From positions 1,054,001 to 1,118,000 of the forward strand of contig NZ_CP154845.1 of NCBI RefSeq assembly GCF_047302285.1: a stretch of 64,000 bases of DNA, read 5' to 3'. The stretch's first letter is position 1, and each line of letters opens with the position of its first letter. Shown in pieces: positions 49,323-57,652 of this stretch. Below the pieces are notes generated by a model. The model was given only the letters and a program-made list of their open reading frames with translations, ran no database searches and was not told the DNA's origin. The position numbers and the translations under genes were made by a program. This stretch comes from Robertmurraya sp047302285 (GTDB taxonomy: Bacteria > Bacillota > Bacilli > Bacillales > Cytobacillaceae).

Positions 49323-50492
49323 TCACGTGAATGCTTTTTTTAAACGTTCCAATCCATCGACTAAAGTTTCACGGGTACAACCAATATTCATACGCACGAA
49401 TCCTTCTCCACCTGGACCGTATTTTGGTCCTGGTTCAAGAGCAAGCTTTCCTTTTTTGATGAGTCGCTCTTTGAGTTCTTCGTCAGACAAGCCAAGTTTG
49501 CGACAGTCGATCCATAGTAAATATGTGCCGTCCGGCTCCATGACAGAAAGACTAGGTAATTCTTTTTCAATAAAACTAGTGGCGATCTCAACATTTTCTT
49601 TCAAATAATCTAATAATTCCTCAAGCCAAGTTTCTCCATATGTGTAAGCAGCTTCCATACCCATAACCCCAAACGTATTTAAGCTGAAAAACCCTAGCTT
49701 ATTTTGCATATTTTGAAAGAGATCACGAAGCTCTTTGTTTGGAATTATTACCGCAGATGCTTGAAGACCGGCTAGATTAAAGGTCTTACTCGGTGCAATG
49801 CAAGTAATAATATGATCTGTAAATTTCTCATCTAATGAAGCAATCGGAAGGTGTTTGTTCGGCTTATACATAAGATCGGAATGAATCTCATCGGACAATA
49901 TATAACAGTTATATTGTAAACAAAGATCTGCTATCTTCGTAAGCTCAGTCTCGTTCCAAGCACGACCACTTGGATTATGAGGGTTACATAGGATAAAGAG
50001 CTTTACCCCTTCTTTTAGTTTCTCCTCAAAATCTCCAAAATCAATTTCATAGCGATTATCTTTCAATGTTAGAGGTGAATTGACGACGACACGTTCATTC
50101 TTTTCAATCATATTGAAAAAAGGAGTATAGACAGGTGATTGAAGCATGACCTTATCTCCAGGTTCTGTCAGGGCCTGAATCGCAATTCCGATGGAAGGAA
50201 CAACACCAGGGCTATAGAGAAGCCAAGACGGATGGATCTCCCAGTTGTGCCGTTTGTTTACCCATGACTGAACAGCCTGTGATACACGATCGGGAACGTA
50301 TGTATATCCATAAATTCCATGGTCTAACCTATTTTTTAAAGCTTCTGTGACTTCATGTGGTGGTTGAAAGTCCATATCAGCTACCCACATTGGTAAGACT
50401 TCATTTGTCCCGAAAATTGCGTGATTTAATCCCCATTTTACAGAAGCTGTATTTTGGCGATCAATCTTATTATGAAAATCATATATACCCAT
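49323..50492 (-). CDS. patB: MalY/PatB-type aminotransferase (cystathionine beta-lyase)
   Basis: 389 residues from the internal ATG with GGGGTG upstream. Fold-type I PLP enzyme: LPMWVADMDFQPPHEVTEAL, CNPHNPSGRAW, ILSDEIHSDLMY, APSKTFNLAGLQASAV (PLP Lys), EPGPKYGPGGEGFVRMNIGC. In B. subtilis PatB cleaves cystathionine and related C-S compounds. Position near yugE/alaT agrees with B. subtilis. Confidence 0.92.
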   Translation of the reverse strand: MGIYDFHNKIDRQNTASVKWGLNHAIFGTNEVLPMWVADMDFQPPHEVTEALKNRLDHGIYGYTYVPDRVSQAVQSWVNKRHNWEIHPSWLLYSPGVVPSIGIAIQALTEPGDKVMLQSPVYTPFFNMIEKNERVVVNSPLTLKDNRYEIDFGDFEEKLKEGVKLFILCNPHNPSGRAWNETELTKIADLCLQYNCYILSDEIHSDLMYKPNKHLPIASLDEKFTDHIITCIAPSKTFNLAGLQASAVIIPNKELRDLFQNMQNKLGFFSLNTFGVMGMEAAYTYGETWLEELLDYLKENVEIATSFIEKELPSLSVMEPDGTYLLWIDCRKLGLSDEELKERLIKKGKLALEPGPKYGPGGEGFVRMNIGCTRETLVDGLERLKKAFT

Positions 50493-50611
50493 TGCTGCAC
50501 CCCATTTCAATAAATATAAAGTTCTTAATACTTATGATAGAATATATAGCAAAAAATAGAAACTAAAGTGATTGCTTCGGTTACTTAAATATAAATAATT
50601 AGGTGATATGT

Positions 50612-50872
50612 ATGGAAATGCTGGAGACAAACTTAAAGCTCGTACTGACATTAAAAAAATGGGATCCCTTCAGACTTGGGGAAGAGGCATATGATCCAGA
50701 GATTGCCGATTCGATTGCAGCCGTTCATTTCATGGAAGAAGAAGGGGTGCTGGCCGAGAAAATTCAAGAGATTTATGAATTTTCTTTTGAGGAACGCATT
50801 CCTTTAGAAAAATGTCAGCAACTTGCTCGAGAACTCCTCGCCATTAAAAATGAGGGAAGTTGCTCGATCTAA
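50612..50872 (+). CDS. yugE: YugE (DUF1871)
   Basis: 86 residues from the ATG with TTAGGTGA upstream. Helical, acidic: LVLTLKKWDPFRLGEEAYDPEIADSIAAVHF, FEERIPLEKCQQLARELLAIKNE. The DUF1871 family is found in Bacillales with unknown function. Placement between patB and yugF matches B. subtilis. Confidence 0.85.
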   Translation: MEMLETNLKLVLTLKKWDPFRLGEEAYDPEIADSIAAVHFMEEEGVLAEKIQEIYEFSFEERIPLEKCQQLARELLAIKNEGSCSI

Positions 50873-50897
50873 AAACAGCTCCAAAGGGCTGTTTTTA
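50871..50897. terminator. Bidirectional terminator of yugE and yugF
   Basis: AAAAACAGC (50871-50879) pairs with GCTGTTTTT (50888-50896). Confidence 0.75.
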
Positions 50898-51722
50898 GTT
50901 TGAAATAAATTCTCTTATATGTAAAAAAACATCTTCTGGTCTCTCCTCTGGAACTAAATGACCGGTTTCTTCGAATACTATTAGCTTAGATTGTTTCAGA
51001 TCTTTGTGTAGTCGTTTGCCGATTTGTAGGGGTACGACTTTATCATGCTCGCCCCATATTAATAAACAAGGGGTTTCGATTTGTTGGAGCACTTGCGCAG
51101 GTAAATCTCCTTCACGATGGCGAATCAATCGGGTAAGCCCTTTAAAAATATCATCCTCTAAAAAAGGTCGCATATATCCATGAAACATCTCTTCATCAAT
51201 TAAGGATTGATTGTAGACGACGTTTTGCAGGTTTTTCAATACACCTGAACGAGCTAAATGTCTTTTGACGATTAAATGAAAGAATGGAAGATAGCTCGCT
51301 AGGATTAAAGATTGTCTTGATCGCTCTAAATAACCTGAGCTGCAAAGTAATACAACTTTCTGAACGAGGTCTGGTCGTAAGTGGGCCATGTTCAAAGATA
51401 TTTGTCCACCCATTGAATGTCCAACGGCAATGAATTCATGTACTCCAAGTTTTTGTGTGAGCTCAATAATCGAACTTGCCATATTCTTATAGGAATAAAT
51501 ATATTCTGTTGATTTCCCACTATTGCCAAAGGGAGGGAGATCAACACATACAACATTAAACTCTTCTTTTAATAACGGGATTAATCTTCGGAAACTAAAG
51601 GTGGAAGACAAAAACCCGTGTATTAAAACGAGCGTTAATGGTGACTCTTCATTTTTATAGTATTCATAGTAGAGGTCATTTCCATTAATTTGTTGATGAC
51701 CTTTGTAATGAGGGTATTCCAT
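50895..51722 (-). CDS. yugF: Alpha/beta hydrolase YugF
   Basis: 275 residues; ATG with AGGAGGA upstream. Catalytic triad visible: nucleophile Ser in VGHSMGGQISL, Asp in GEHDKVVPL, His in EETGHLVPEERP, oxyanion HGFLSS. Cytosolic esterase/lipase-like enzyme, substrate unknown. The upstream region contains an unusual folded element (51739-51924) that starts 17 bases before the start codon. Confidence 0.88.
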   Translation of the reverse strand: MEYPHYKGHQQINGNDLYYEYYKNEESPLTLVLIHGFLSSTFSFRRLIPLLKEEFNVVCVDLPPFGNSGKSTEYIYSYKNMASSIIELTQKLGVHEFIAVGHSMGGQISLNMAHLRPDLVQKVVLLCSSGYLERSRQSLILASYLPFFHLIVKRHLARSGVLKNLQNVVYNQSLIDEEMFHGYMRPFLEDDIFKGLTRLIRHREGDLPAQVLQQIETPCLLIWGEHDKVVPLQIGKRLHKDLKQSKLIVFEETGHLVPEERPEDVFLHIREFISN

Positions 51723-51738
51723 GGAAATTCCTCCTTTT

Positions 51739-51924
51739 GTTTATTTCGTGTGAAACCTTGCGGTTTCACACGCCTTTTTCGCTCTAGGCTGAAAGGTAGC
51801 CCCAACATCATGAAACGCATTGAGAAAGCGAGCTTTCTCCTGCGTTTCATGATGTTGGGGCAAAATGAGCCAAAAATCTTAGGGTGTGGTAGCCCGTAGG
51901 TTTAGCCTTTAGAGTGAAATAAAC
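51739..51924. repeat. MITE-like element with terminal inverted repeats and long internal hairpin
   Basis: Ends GTTTATTTC (51739-51747) and GAAATAAAC (51916-51924) are inverted. Inside, a hairpin GTGTGAAACC-TTGC-GGTTTCACAC sits at 51748-51773, and a 21-bp perfect inverted repeat (51799-51819 and 51841-51861) encloses a further GAGAAAG/CTTTCTC hairpin. CTCTAGGCT and AGCCTTTAGAG near the ends extend the symmetry. No open frame, so not self-transposable. Confidence 0.7.
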
Positions 51925-51946
51925 GTTTTTTTGGGTTAATCTAAAA

Positions 51947-51976
51947 TTGATTAACTTATGGATATTTTGCTATAAT
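51947..51976 (+). promoter_or_regulatory. SigA promoter of alaR-alaT
   Basis: TTGATT (51947-51952), an 18-base spacer and a perfect TATAAT (51971-51976), about 95 bases before alaR. Confidence 0.6.
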
Positions 51977-52070
51977 TTAGTTATTTTATGACAGGTGTAT
52001 TTACTATTTTTTTATTCTAATTTGAATACGGTTGCCATAGTTTGTATTTGATATTGAAGGTGGGTCTTGG

Positions 52071-52571
52071 ATGAAGTTAACGGATAAAGAGTTAGAGATT
52101 GTTGAGATTCTTGAAAAAGATGCACGGACAATGGTTGATGATATTGCCAAAATGGTGAATATTAGTGTAAAGGAGACGGAGGAATTAATCAAGAAATTAG
52201 AGGAGAATAATGTTATTGTTCAGTATTCCTCGATTGTTGATTGGTCCAAAATATCTGGTCATGAAGGGGTCACTGCGATGATCGATGTCAAGGTTACACC
52301 AAAACGTGGGGTGGGCTTTGATGAGATTGCTGAAAGAATTTATCGTTTTAAAGAAGTAAAGGCCCTTTATTTAATGTCTGGAGCGTATGATTTATCGGTT
52401 ATTGTGGAAGGGAAATCAATGAATGAAGTGGCTAATTTTGTGTCACAGAAATTGTCTACATTAGATTCTGTTATTTCCACGACGACTCATTTTATCTTGA
52501 AAAAGTATAAGCATGACGGTACGATTTTTGAACAAGGTGACGATGACAAACGAATTGTGGTGTCCCCTTAA
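52071..52571 (+). CDS. alaR: Lrp/AsnC-family regulator AlaR
   Basis: 166 residues; ATG after GAAGGTGGG. Winged helix at residues ~4-60 (LTDKELEIVEILEKDARTMVDDIAKMVNISVKETEELIKKLEE), then the RAM effector domain (GFDEIAERIYRFKEVKALYLMSGAYDLSVIVEGKSM). In B. subtilis AlaR is proposed to regulate alaT and bind alanine. Its stop overlaps the alaT start. Confidence 0.9.
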   Translation: MKLTDKELEIVEILEKDARTMVDDIAKMVNISVKETEELIKKLEENNVIVQYSSIVDWSKISGHEGVTAMIDVKVTPKRGVGFDEIAERIYRFKEVKALYLMSGAYDLSVIVEGKSMNEVANFVSQKLSTLDSVISTTTHFILKKYKHDGTIFEQGDDDKRIVVSP

Positions 52572-53740
52572 TGAGGCAAACTAAAACATATTTATCTAAG
52601 ACTGTGGAAGATTTGAAACCCTCAGGTATTCGCCGTTTTTTTGATCTTGCAGCGGGAATGGAAGGGGTTATTTCCTTGGGAGTAGGGGAACCAGATTTTG
52701 TTACCTCATGGTCAGTAAGAGAAGCGGCAATTCTTTCTCTTGAACAAGGCTATACATCCTATACGGCGAATGCAGGGCTGCTAGAATTAAGGGAAGAGAT
52801 TGCCTCGTATATGGAGAAAGGCTTTGATTTAACGTATTCAGCAAGCAGTGAAATCATTGTGACAGTAGGAGCAAGTCAAGCTTTAGATATCGCCTTAAGA
52901 GCGATCGTGGACCCAGGTGACGAGGTAATTGTGATTGAGCCGAGCTTTGTGTCTTATGCGCCTCTTGTCAATTTGGCAGGAGGCAAAGGAATTACTGTTC
53001 AAACGAAAAAGGAAAATGGTTTCAAGGTTACACCAGCTGAGTTGGAGCAAGTTATTACTGAGCGAACAAAGGCCATTATTCTTTGCTCACCTAATAATCC
53101 AACTGGTACGATGCTAAATCAAGAAGATCTTGAAGCAATTGCAGATGTGGCCAAGAAGCACGATTTGGTCATTATTTCAGATGAAATATACGCAGAGCTT
53201 TCCTACGATGAGAAATTTGTTAGTTTTGCGGCGATTGAAGATATGAGAGAGAGAACAATTTTGATTTCAGGTTTTTCCAAGGGATTTGCGATGACAGGAT
53301 GGCGCTTAGGCTTTGTCTGTGCGCCAAAGGAATTGACGGAAGCAATGCTGAAAATTCACCAATACGCCATGATGTGTGCACCGACGATGGCCCAATTCGC
53401 AGCGGTTGAAGCATTGAGAAATGGGCATGAGGATGTCAATGAGATGAGGAAAAGCTATCGCCGGAGAAGGAATTATTTTGTTCAATCATTAAATGAAATC
53501 GGTCTTGAATGCCATATTCCAGGTGGAGCGTTCTATGCGTTTCCGTCTATTAAGTGCACAGGATTAACTTCAGAACAGTTTGCTGAGAGATTGTTAATTG
53601 AGGAAAAAGTCGCTGTCGTCCCAGGAAATGTATTTGGTGAAAGTGGTGAAGGGCATATTCGCTGCTCCTATGCATCTTCGATGGAGCAATTGCAGGAGTC
53701 GATTAAGAGAATGAAAAGCTTTATAATGAGGCAAACGTAA
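52571..53740 (+). CDS. alaT: Alanine/branched aminotransferase AlaT
   Basis: 389 residues, start overlapping alaR (TAATG). Class I PLP aminotransferase: VGEPDFVTSWSVREAA, CSPNNPTGTMLN, ISDEIYAELSYD, ISGFSKGFAMTGWRLGFV (PLP Lys), VVPGNVFGESGEGHIRCSYA. AlaT transfers amino groups to pyruvate to make alanine. Ends at a terminator. Confidence 0.92.
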   Translation: MRQTKTYLSKTVEDLKPSGIRRFFDLAAGMEGVISLGVGEPDFVTSWSVREAAILSLEQGYTSYTANAGLLELREEIASYMEKGFDLTYSASSEIIVTVGASQALDIALRAIVDPGDEVIVIEPSFVSYAPLVNLAGGKGITVQTKKENGFKVTPAELEQVITERTKAIILCSPNNPTGTMLNQEDLEAIADVAKKHDLVIISDEIYAELSYDEKFVSFAAIEDMRERTILISGFSKGFAMTGWRLGFVCAPKELTEAMLKIHQYAMMCAPTMAQFAAVEALRNGHEDVNEMRKSYRRRRNYFVQSLNEIGLECHIPGGAFYAFPSIKCTGLTSEQFAERLLIEEKVAVVPGNVFGESGEGHIRCSYASSMEQLQESIKRMKSFIMRQT

Positions 53741-53749
53741 AATTTATTA

Positions 53750-53786
53750 GAGATGCTAAGCGCTAGTTGGCATCTCTTTATTTTTG
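53750..53786 (+). terminator. Terminator of alaR-alaT
   Basis: AGAGATGC (53750-53757) pairs with GCATCTCT (53770-53777), followed by TTATTTTTG. Confidence 0.75.
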
Positions 53787-53837
53787 TCCAGGAATTTATC
53801 AATTCCCTCGACTTGTAAATAAAATGTTCGTATAAAC

Positions 53838-54053
53838 AGTAGGAGTATCGGTATGAAATAATAACAGGGAAAATTCCGCTTAATGAGCAAGCATCATGAA
53901 AAAGAGCCGAAATAACAGGAAAAATTCCTGCTATTCCCTCAAAAAATGCCAAAATAAACGATTTTGCTCTCCATAAGCGGAAAATCTTCCGTTATTTCCC
54001 CTAAAAAGGACTCCATTGAGGAGATAACAGGAAAAATTCCGCTTAAGGGTGAG
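53838..54053. repeat. Four-palindrome intergenic repeat, copy C (inverted relative to B)
   Basis: Reverse complement of copy B with about 14 differences by eye over some 213 bases, including the flanking CGATACTCC. It keeps all four palindromic units. Non-coding. Confidence 0.85.
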
Positions 54054-54081
54054 AGATGTTTAGATCGAATGAGACAAACCG

Positions 54082-54112
54082 AAGCTTCCTACATTTTGTA
54101 GGAGCTTTTTTC
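54082..54112 (+). terminator. Terminator-like hairpin before the ABC fragment
   Basis: AAGCTTCCTAC pairs with GTAGGAGCTT (one bulge), followed by a T run. No intact gene ends here, so it may belong to a lost gene. Confidence 0.5.
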
Positions 54113-54126
54113 AGGAAGCTTTCTAT

Positions 54127-54525
54127 TTGATATTAAATTCCACTCAAGAAACAATTAACGGAATTAATACAATAAAAGTTTTTAGTAAAAAGTCTTTTTT
54201 TACGAGAATGTTTGCTCGAAAGCTGGATCATCATTTTCGTTTTGTTAAGCATCATCTTTTTTTCAATAGTATTGGAAAAGGGTCCACAATATTTATCATA
54301 ACCATGTTGCCAGTTGCGATATTGTTAACAGGTAGTCATTTTGTTTTAAATCAGTCACTATCACTTGGAAGTCTGATTGCTTTTTATACTTATCTGGCTT
54401 ATATATACGAACCGATTCATAACCATTCAGATTATCAAATGGGAGTACAGACCACATTAGGGCTAAGTAAAAGAGTATTTAAATTTCTTATTGGATTATC
54501 CTTAAACGCCCTCTGCTTTCTTTGA
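54127..54525 (+). pseudogene. ABC transporter membrane-domain fragment
   Basis: 132 residues resembling the middle of an ABC exporter membrane domain: ETINGINTIKVFSKKSFFTRMFARKL is the coupling-helix region, followed by IFIITMLPVAILLTGSHFVL and LGSLIAFYTYLAYIYEPIHN, then STKRVFKFL-like end. The N-terminal helices and the entire ATP-binding domain are absent, and there is no proper start (in-frame coding extends upstream of the first TTG). It is a remnant of a bacteriocin/multidrug-type exporter. It lies between repeat C and a small regulator gene. Confidence 0.75.
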
Positions 54526-54570
54526 ATTGTATCTCAATATGAGTAGCTTTTCTTTTTCACATAATAAAAA

Positions 54571-54587
54571 AGCGAGGAATCCTCGCT
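54571..54587 (-). terminator. Terminator of the small HTH gene
   Basis: AGCGAGG and CCTCGCT form a tight stem; on the minus strand a T run follows. Confidence 0.65.
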
Positions 54588-54616
54588 ATAAAAAGTAAAC
54601 GCTTTCTTTTTTGTTT

Positions 54617-54850
54617 TTACATTTGCTTAAACATTGTTTCGTTGACTTGGTCATAGTTTTGTAGAAGTTCTGCTGCTGGTACATCCAGCACTGTGGAGAT
54701 TTTTAGAAGTGTTTCTCTTGTAGGAATGTGCTGTCCAGTTTCATATTTTTCAATTCTGGTCGTCCCAACACGTATTTTAACTGCGAGCTCCTCTTGGGAC
54801 ATATTGGCCCTTTCCCGGTAAAGCTTAATGTTATCACCGATGGAACCCAT
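54617..54850 (-). CDS. Small XRE-family HTH regulator
   Basis: 77 residues from the ATG with GGAAGGTGAG upstream; the longer frame from 54904 is unsupported. A single Cro/CI-type HTH: IGDNIKLYRERANMSQEELAVKIRVGTTRIEKYETGQHIPTRETLLKISTVLDVP. It ends in a short helical tail. Target genes unknown; such small regulators are common next to mobile or accessory genes. Its own terminator follows. Confidence 0.78.
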   Translation of the reverse strand: MGSIGDNIKLYRERANMSQEELAVKIRVGTTRIEKYETGQHIPTRETLLKISTVLDVPAAELLQNYDQVNETMFKQM

Positions 54851-54946
54851 ATTCTCACCTTCCTTTCCATGACATATATTTCTATTTATAGTGTAACACG
54901 TCAAGGGTTGTACGGATGGTTTCTTTCGTGAATATTTCTTAACACC

Positions 54947-54977
54947 TTAAGGCTACCAGTGTAACTGGTAGCCTTAA
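54947..54977. other. Perfect hairpin between the HTH gene and the transporter
   Basis: Fourteen-base perfect arms TTAAGGCTACCAGT and ACTGGTAGCCTTAA with a 3-base loop. There is no T run on either strand, so it may act as a weak or bidirectional terminator. Confidence 0.5.
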
Positions 54978-54984
54978 AAATGGT

Positions 54985-56328
54985 CTAAAACAATCCTATC
55001 GAGTTTAAAAAGACAAAGATAATGCCAACAGGGGCGATGTATCGAATGGCAAAGTACCAAATATCAAAGAGGGTACCTAAACCGTTCGTTCCGAGATTGA
55101 GTTCTTCTTTAACAGCTTGTCTAGGTAAACGATAGCCGATAAATAAGGAGATAAACAAAGCACCGAGCGGTAAGCTAATATTACTGACCAGAAAATCGGC
55201 AAAATCAAAAATGCTTTTATCAAATATATTAATCTCTGCTAAACTACCGAAAGAAAGGGCACTCGGTACTCCAACAACAAAAATGAGAATCCCAGCAAGC
55301 CAAGTCGCTTTCTTTCTTTTTCCAGCATCTTTTTTCACACTCGCCGCGACCACAATTTCTAAAATTGAAAAGGCAGATGTTAGGGTTGCAAACAAGAGTA
55401 GAATGAGGAAAATCGTTAAAAAGAATCCGCCAAAAGCAATTTCATTAAAGACAGCTGGAAGAACGACAAAAACAAGTCCAGGTCCTTCTCCAGGTTCGAA
55501 TCCAAGAGCAAATACTGCTGGAAAGATCACAAGTCCTGCTAATAGAGAAATGAAAATATTTAAGCCAACGACCGAAAAGGCGGACTTCATAATATTCTCA
55601 GTTTTTGCTAAATAAGAGGCATATGTGACCATCACTGATATCCCAACACTTAAAGCAAAAAAGGATTGACCTAAGGCAAGAAGAAAGGTTTCCCCAGTGA
55701 CACTGCTAAAGTCAGGCTTTAACAAAAAGGAGACTCCTTCTAATGCTCCATCTAAAGTCATGGAGCGGATGGCAAGTATAATGAAAAGAATAAATAATGC
55801 TGGCATCATATACTTATTCGCCTTTTCAATTCCTTTTTGAATCCCACCTTGAACGACCCATATGGTTAATAAAAGAAAGATGAATTGAGCAATCATGACT
55901 TCTGCAGTATTGCCAATTGTATGGTTAAAAAGGTCAACATACTCACTTGGGGATAATCCAGAAAAGGCTCCAGTTATACTTCTCCATAAATACGATAAAA
56001 TCCATCCCCCGACAACACTATAAAAGGATAGTAAAATAATTGAAGCGACTACCCCTAAATAGCCGAGAAGTTGCCAGGGAGAACGAGGAGCAAGTTGACG
56101 ATAGGAGCTGATTGCATCCTTTTGTGTATTCCGACCGATAACAAATTCCGCAATCAGTATAGGAGCTCCAATTAATACAGTAAAAGCGATAAAAATAAGA
56201 AAAAAGACGGCTCCTCCATTGGTTCCTGCCACATAAGGGAATTTCCAAATTGCCCCGAGTCCAATTGCAGACCCAGCAGCAGCTAAAATAAATCCAAGCT
56301 TTGATGTCCATTGATCTTGTTTGTTCAT
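54985..56328 (-). CDS. Sodium:neurotransmitter symporter-family transporter (YocR/YhdH-like)
   Basis: 447 residues; ATG with GAAGGAGA about 11 bases upstream. NSS family: SKLGFILAAAGSAIGLGAIWKFPYVAGTNGGAVFFLIF and FFALSVGISVMVTYASYL, with about 11-12 membrane segments. Bacterial members carry amino acids with Na+; substrate unknown. B. subtilis YocR and YhdH are the nearest by memory. Terminates at the hairpin at 54947. Confidence 0.88.
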   Translation of the reverse strand: MNKQDQWTSKLGFILAAAGSAIGLGAIWKFPYVAGTNGGAVFFLIFIAFTVLIGAPILIAEFVIGRNTQKDAISSYRQLAPRSPWQLLGYLGVVASIILLSFYSVVGGWILSYLWRSITGAFSGLSPSEYVDLFNHTIGNTAEVMIAQFIFLLLTIWVVQGGIQKGIEKANKYMMPALFILFIILAIRSMTLDGALEGVSFLLKPDFSSVTGETFLLALGQSFFALSVGISVMVTYASYLAKTENIMKSAFSVVGLNIFISLLAGLVIFPAVFALGFEPGEGPGLVFVVLPAVFNEIAFGGFFLTIFLILLLFATLTSAFSILEIVVAASVKKDAGKRKKATWLAGILIFVVGVPSALSFGSLAEINIFDKSIFDFADFLVSNISLPLGALFISLFIGYRLPRQAVKEELNLGTNGLGTLFDIWYFAIRYIAPVGIIFVFLNSIGLF

Positions 56329-56517
56329 TATAAAAAAATCTCCTTCAATCGATTGATATTTTTACATGTTACTATGAATTGTCGAAAAAAGGTAGTTCTA
56401 AAAAATGTATTTCCTATATATAATGTGATTTTTTTAATTTTACGGAATTTTTATATAGTCTTAGAAATTAAAGAAGTTAAAGTTAACTTAAAGAATACAT
56501 AAAGTTGAAAAAAGTAC

Positions 56518-56547
56518 TTGTTATCTTTCCTAGAAAGGTGGTATAGT
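56518..56547 (+). promoter_or_regulatory. Candidate SigA promoter overlapping a SinR-like dyad
   Basis: TTGTTA (56518-56523), an 18-base spacer and TATAGT (56542-56547). The dyad at 56546 covers its -10 end and start region, the expected place for a repressor. Confidence 0.5.
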
Positions 56548-56579
56548 TCTTTATATGGAACGTATTCGTTATAAAGAAC
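56546..56579. promoter_or_regulatory. SinR-type operator dyad
   Basis: GTTCTTTATA (56546-56555) and TATAAAGAAC (56570-56579) are perfect 10-base inverted arms containing the SinR box GTTCTTT twice. A related TTCTTAATAAAGAA palindrome lies at 56640-56653. SinR operators in B. subtilis use GTTCTYT boxes. Confidence 0.55.
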
Positions 56580-57227
56580 GAACAGAAGGTATCCAGTAAT
56601 GTATGAAAAAAATGTTGTAGTTAACATATCCTTTAATTGTTCTTAATAAAGAATTTAATAATTTTAGGTGATGTCTTCTTGCCGATATCAATGAAGGCAC
56701 TCGGTCATACTGTGGGTTGTTTGGAATAACCTTAGATGCTAGTCGTCGAAAGTGTGATGTGAGGGAGGGTTAGATGCCCATTTAATCATTAAAATTTTTA
56801 ACTGTAAAGTTTTGAATGAAGTGGATATTATGTCACTTCAGACTTTCAAGCGAGTTCTCCATTAGCAAAAATTTCTCCAGATTCATATAGCCATCGATAG
56901 GGGAATATGTTGAACAAAAGACGTTGTAGTTAAGGATTTTAAATGGCAATAGCCAATGATTTGATGAAAGAATATGGATATTTATTTTTTTTACAGGAGG
57001 TGTTGGGGGATAAAAGGGGTCAACATTTAAGTAGTTGTTTTTATAAACAACTATAAAATTGAAGGAAATAATGAAGTCATGATTTATAAACGGATATATG
57101 AAAAGAAAGGTTTTCAATTAAAGTCGACAAAGCTAGGTGAAGTTCATTAAGTCTCACCATTGAATTTGAATCATATTTATGACGTTGCTAGTATATAGTT
57201 CGGCATTAAAAAGGGGTTACCTTATCA

Positions 57228-57569
57228 ATGATCGGAAAAAATATTGCAGAAATTAGGAAACAAAGGGGTTATACACTCACTCAATTATCCGAGCTATCCA
57301 ATATATCAAAGTCTTATTTAAGTAATATTGAGCGGAACATTAACAAGAATCCCTCACTTGAAGTTATCCAAAAAATTGCTACCGTATTAGATGTGGACTT
57401 AATCACTTTACTTAAAACCGGATCGGATTTGGATAGATATTTAAATGTTGACAATGAGTGGGTAGTGCTACTTAAAGAATTAAAGGAATTAGGAATAGGC
57501 AAGGACCAACTCCATGAGTATAAAACATTGCTTGAATTTATTAAATGGAGAAATGAAAATTCAAATTGA
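57228..57569 (+). CDS. SinR-like master regulator of biofilm genes
   Basis: 113 residues. N-terminal XRE-type HTH (IGKNIAEIRKQRGYTLTQLSELSNISKSYLSNIERNINKNPSLEVIQKIATVLDVDL) and a C-terminal Sin dimerisation segment (DNEWVVLLKELKELGIGKDQLHEYKTLLEFIKWRNE). This is SinR/SlrR architecture; B. subtilis SinR represses epsA-O. Here the gene is directly upstream of an eps operon, and no SinI gene is visible beside it. Start ATG has AAAGGGG 11 bases upstream. Confidence 0.85.
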   Translation: MIGKNIAEIRKQRGYTLTQLSELSNISKSYLSNIERNINKNPSLEVIQKIATVLDVDLITLLKTGSDLDRYLNVDNEWVVLLKELKELGIGKDQLHEYKTLLEFIKWRNENSN

Positions 57570-57652
57570 ACATTTATTGTAAGTCTTAAAAATCAATTAT
57601 TGTTGTTTTAGAAGAGTGTGATTATTAAAGAGCGTTAGTAGTGGAGGTTTAT

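Larger units (their letters stand above)
56329..57227. other. Gene-poor 900-bp stretch before the eps genes
   Basis: Holds a promoter and SinR-like dyad (separate entries) and then about 570 bases with only short, disconnected coding-like pieces on both strands, such as IYEKKGFQLKSTKLGEVH at 57088-57150 (plus) and NIFPYRWLYESGEIFANGEL (minus, near 56846-56905), which look like gene debris. Alternatively part is a long structured 5' leader of the eps operon. Confidence 0.45.

Noticed and set aside
56833..57117. 94-codon open frame on the minus strand
   Set aside because: No ribosome site, low-complexity hydrophobic and aromatic composition, and overlap with other coding-like pieces; probably debris.
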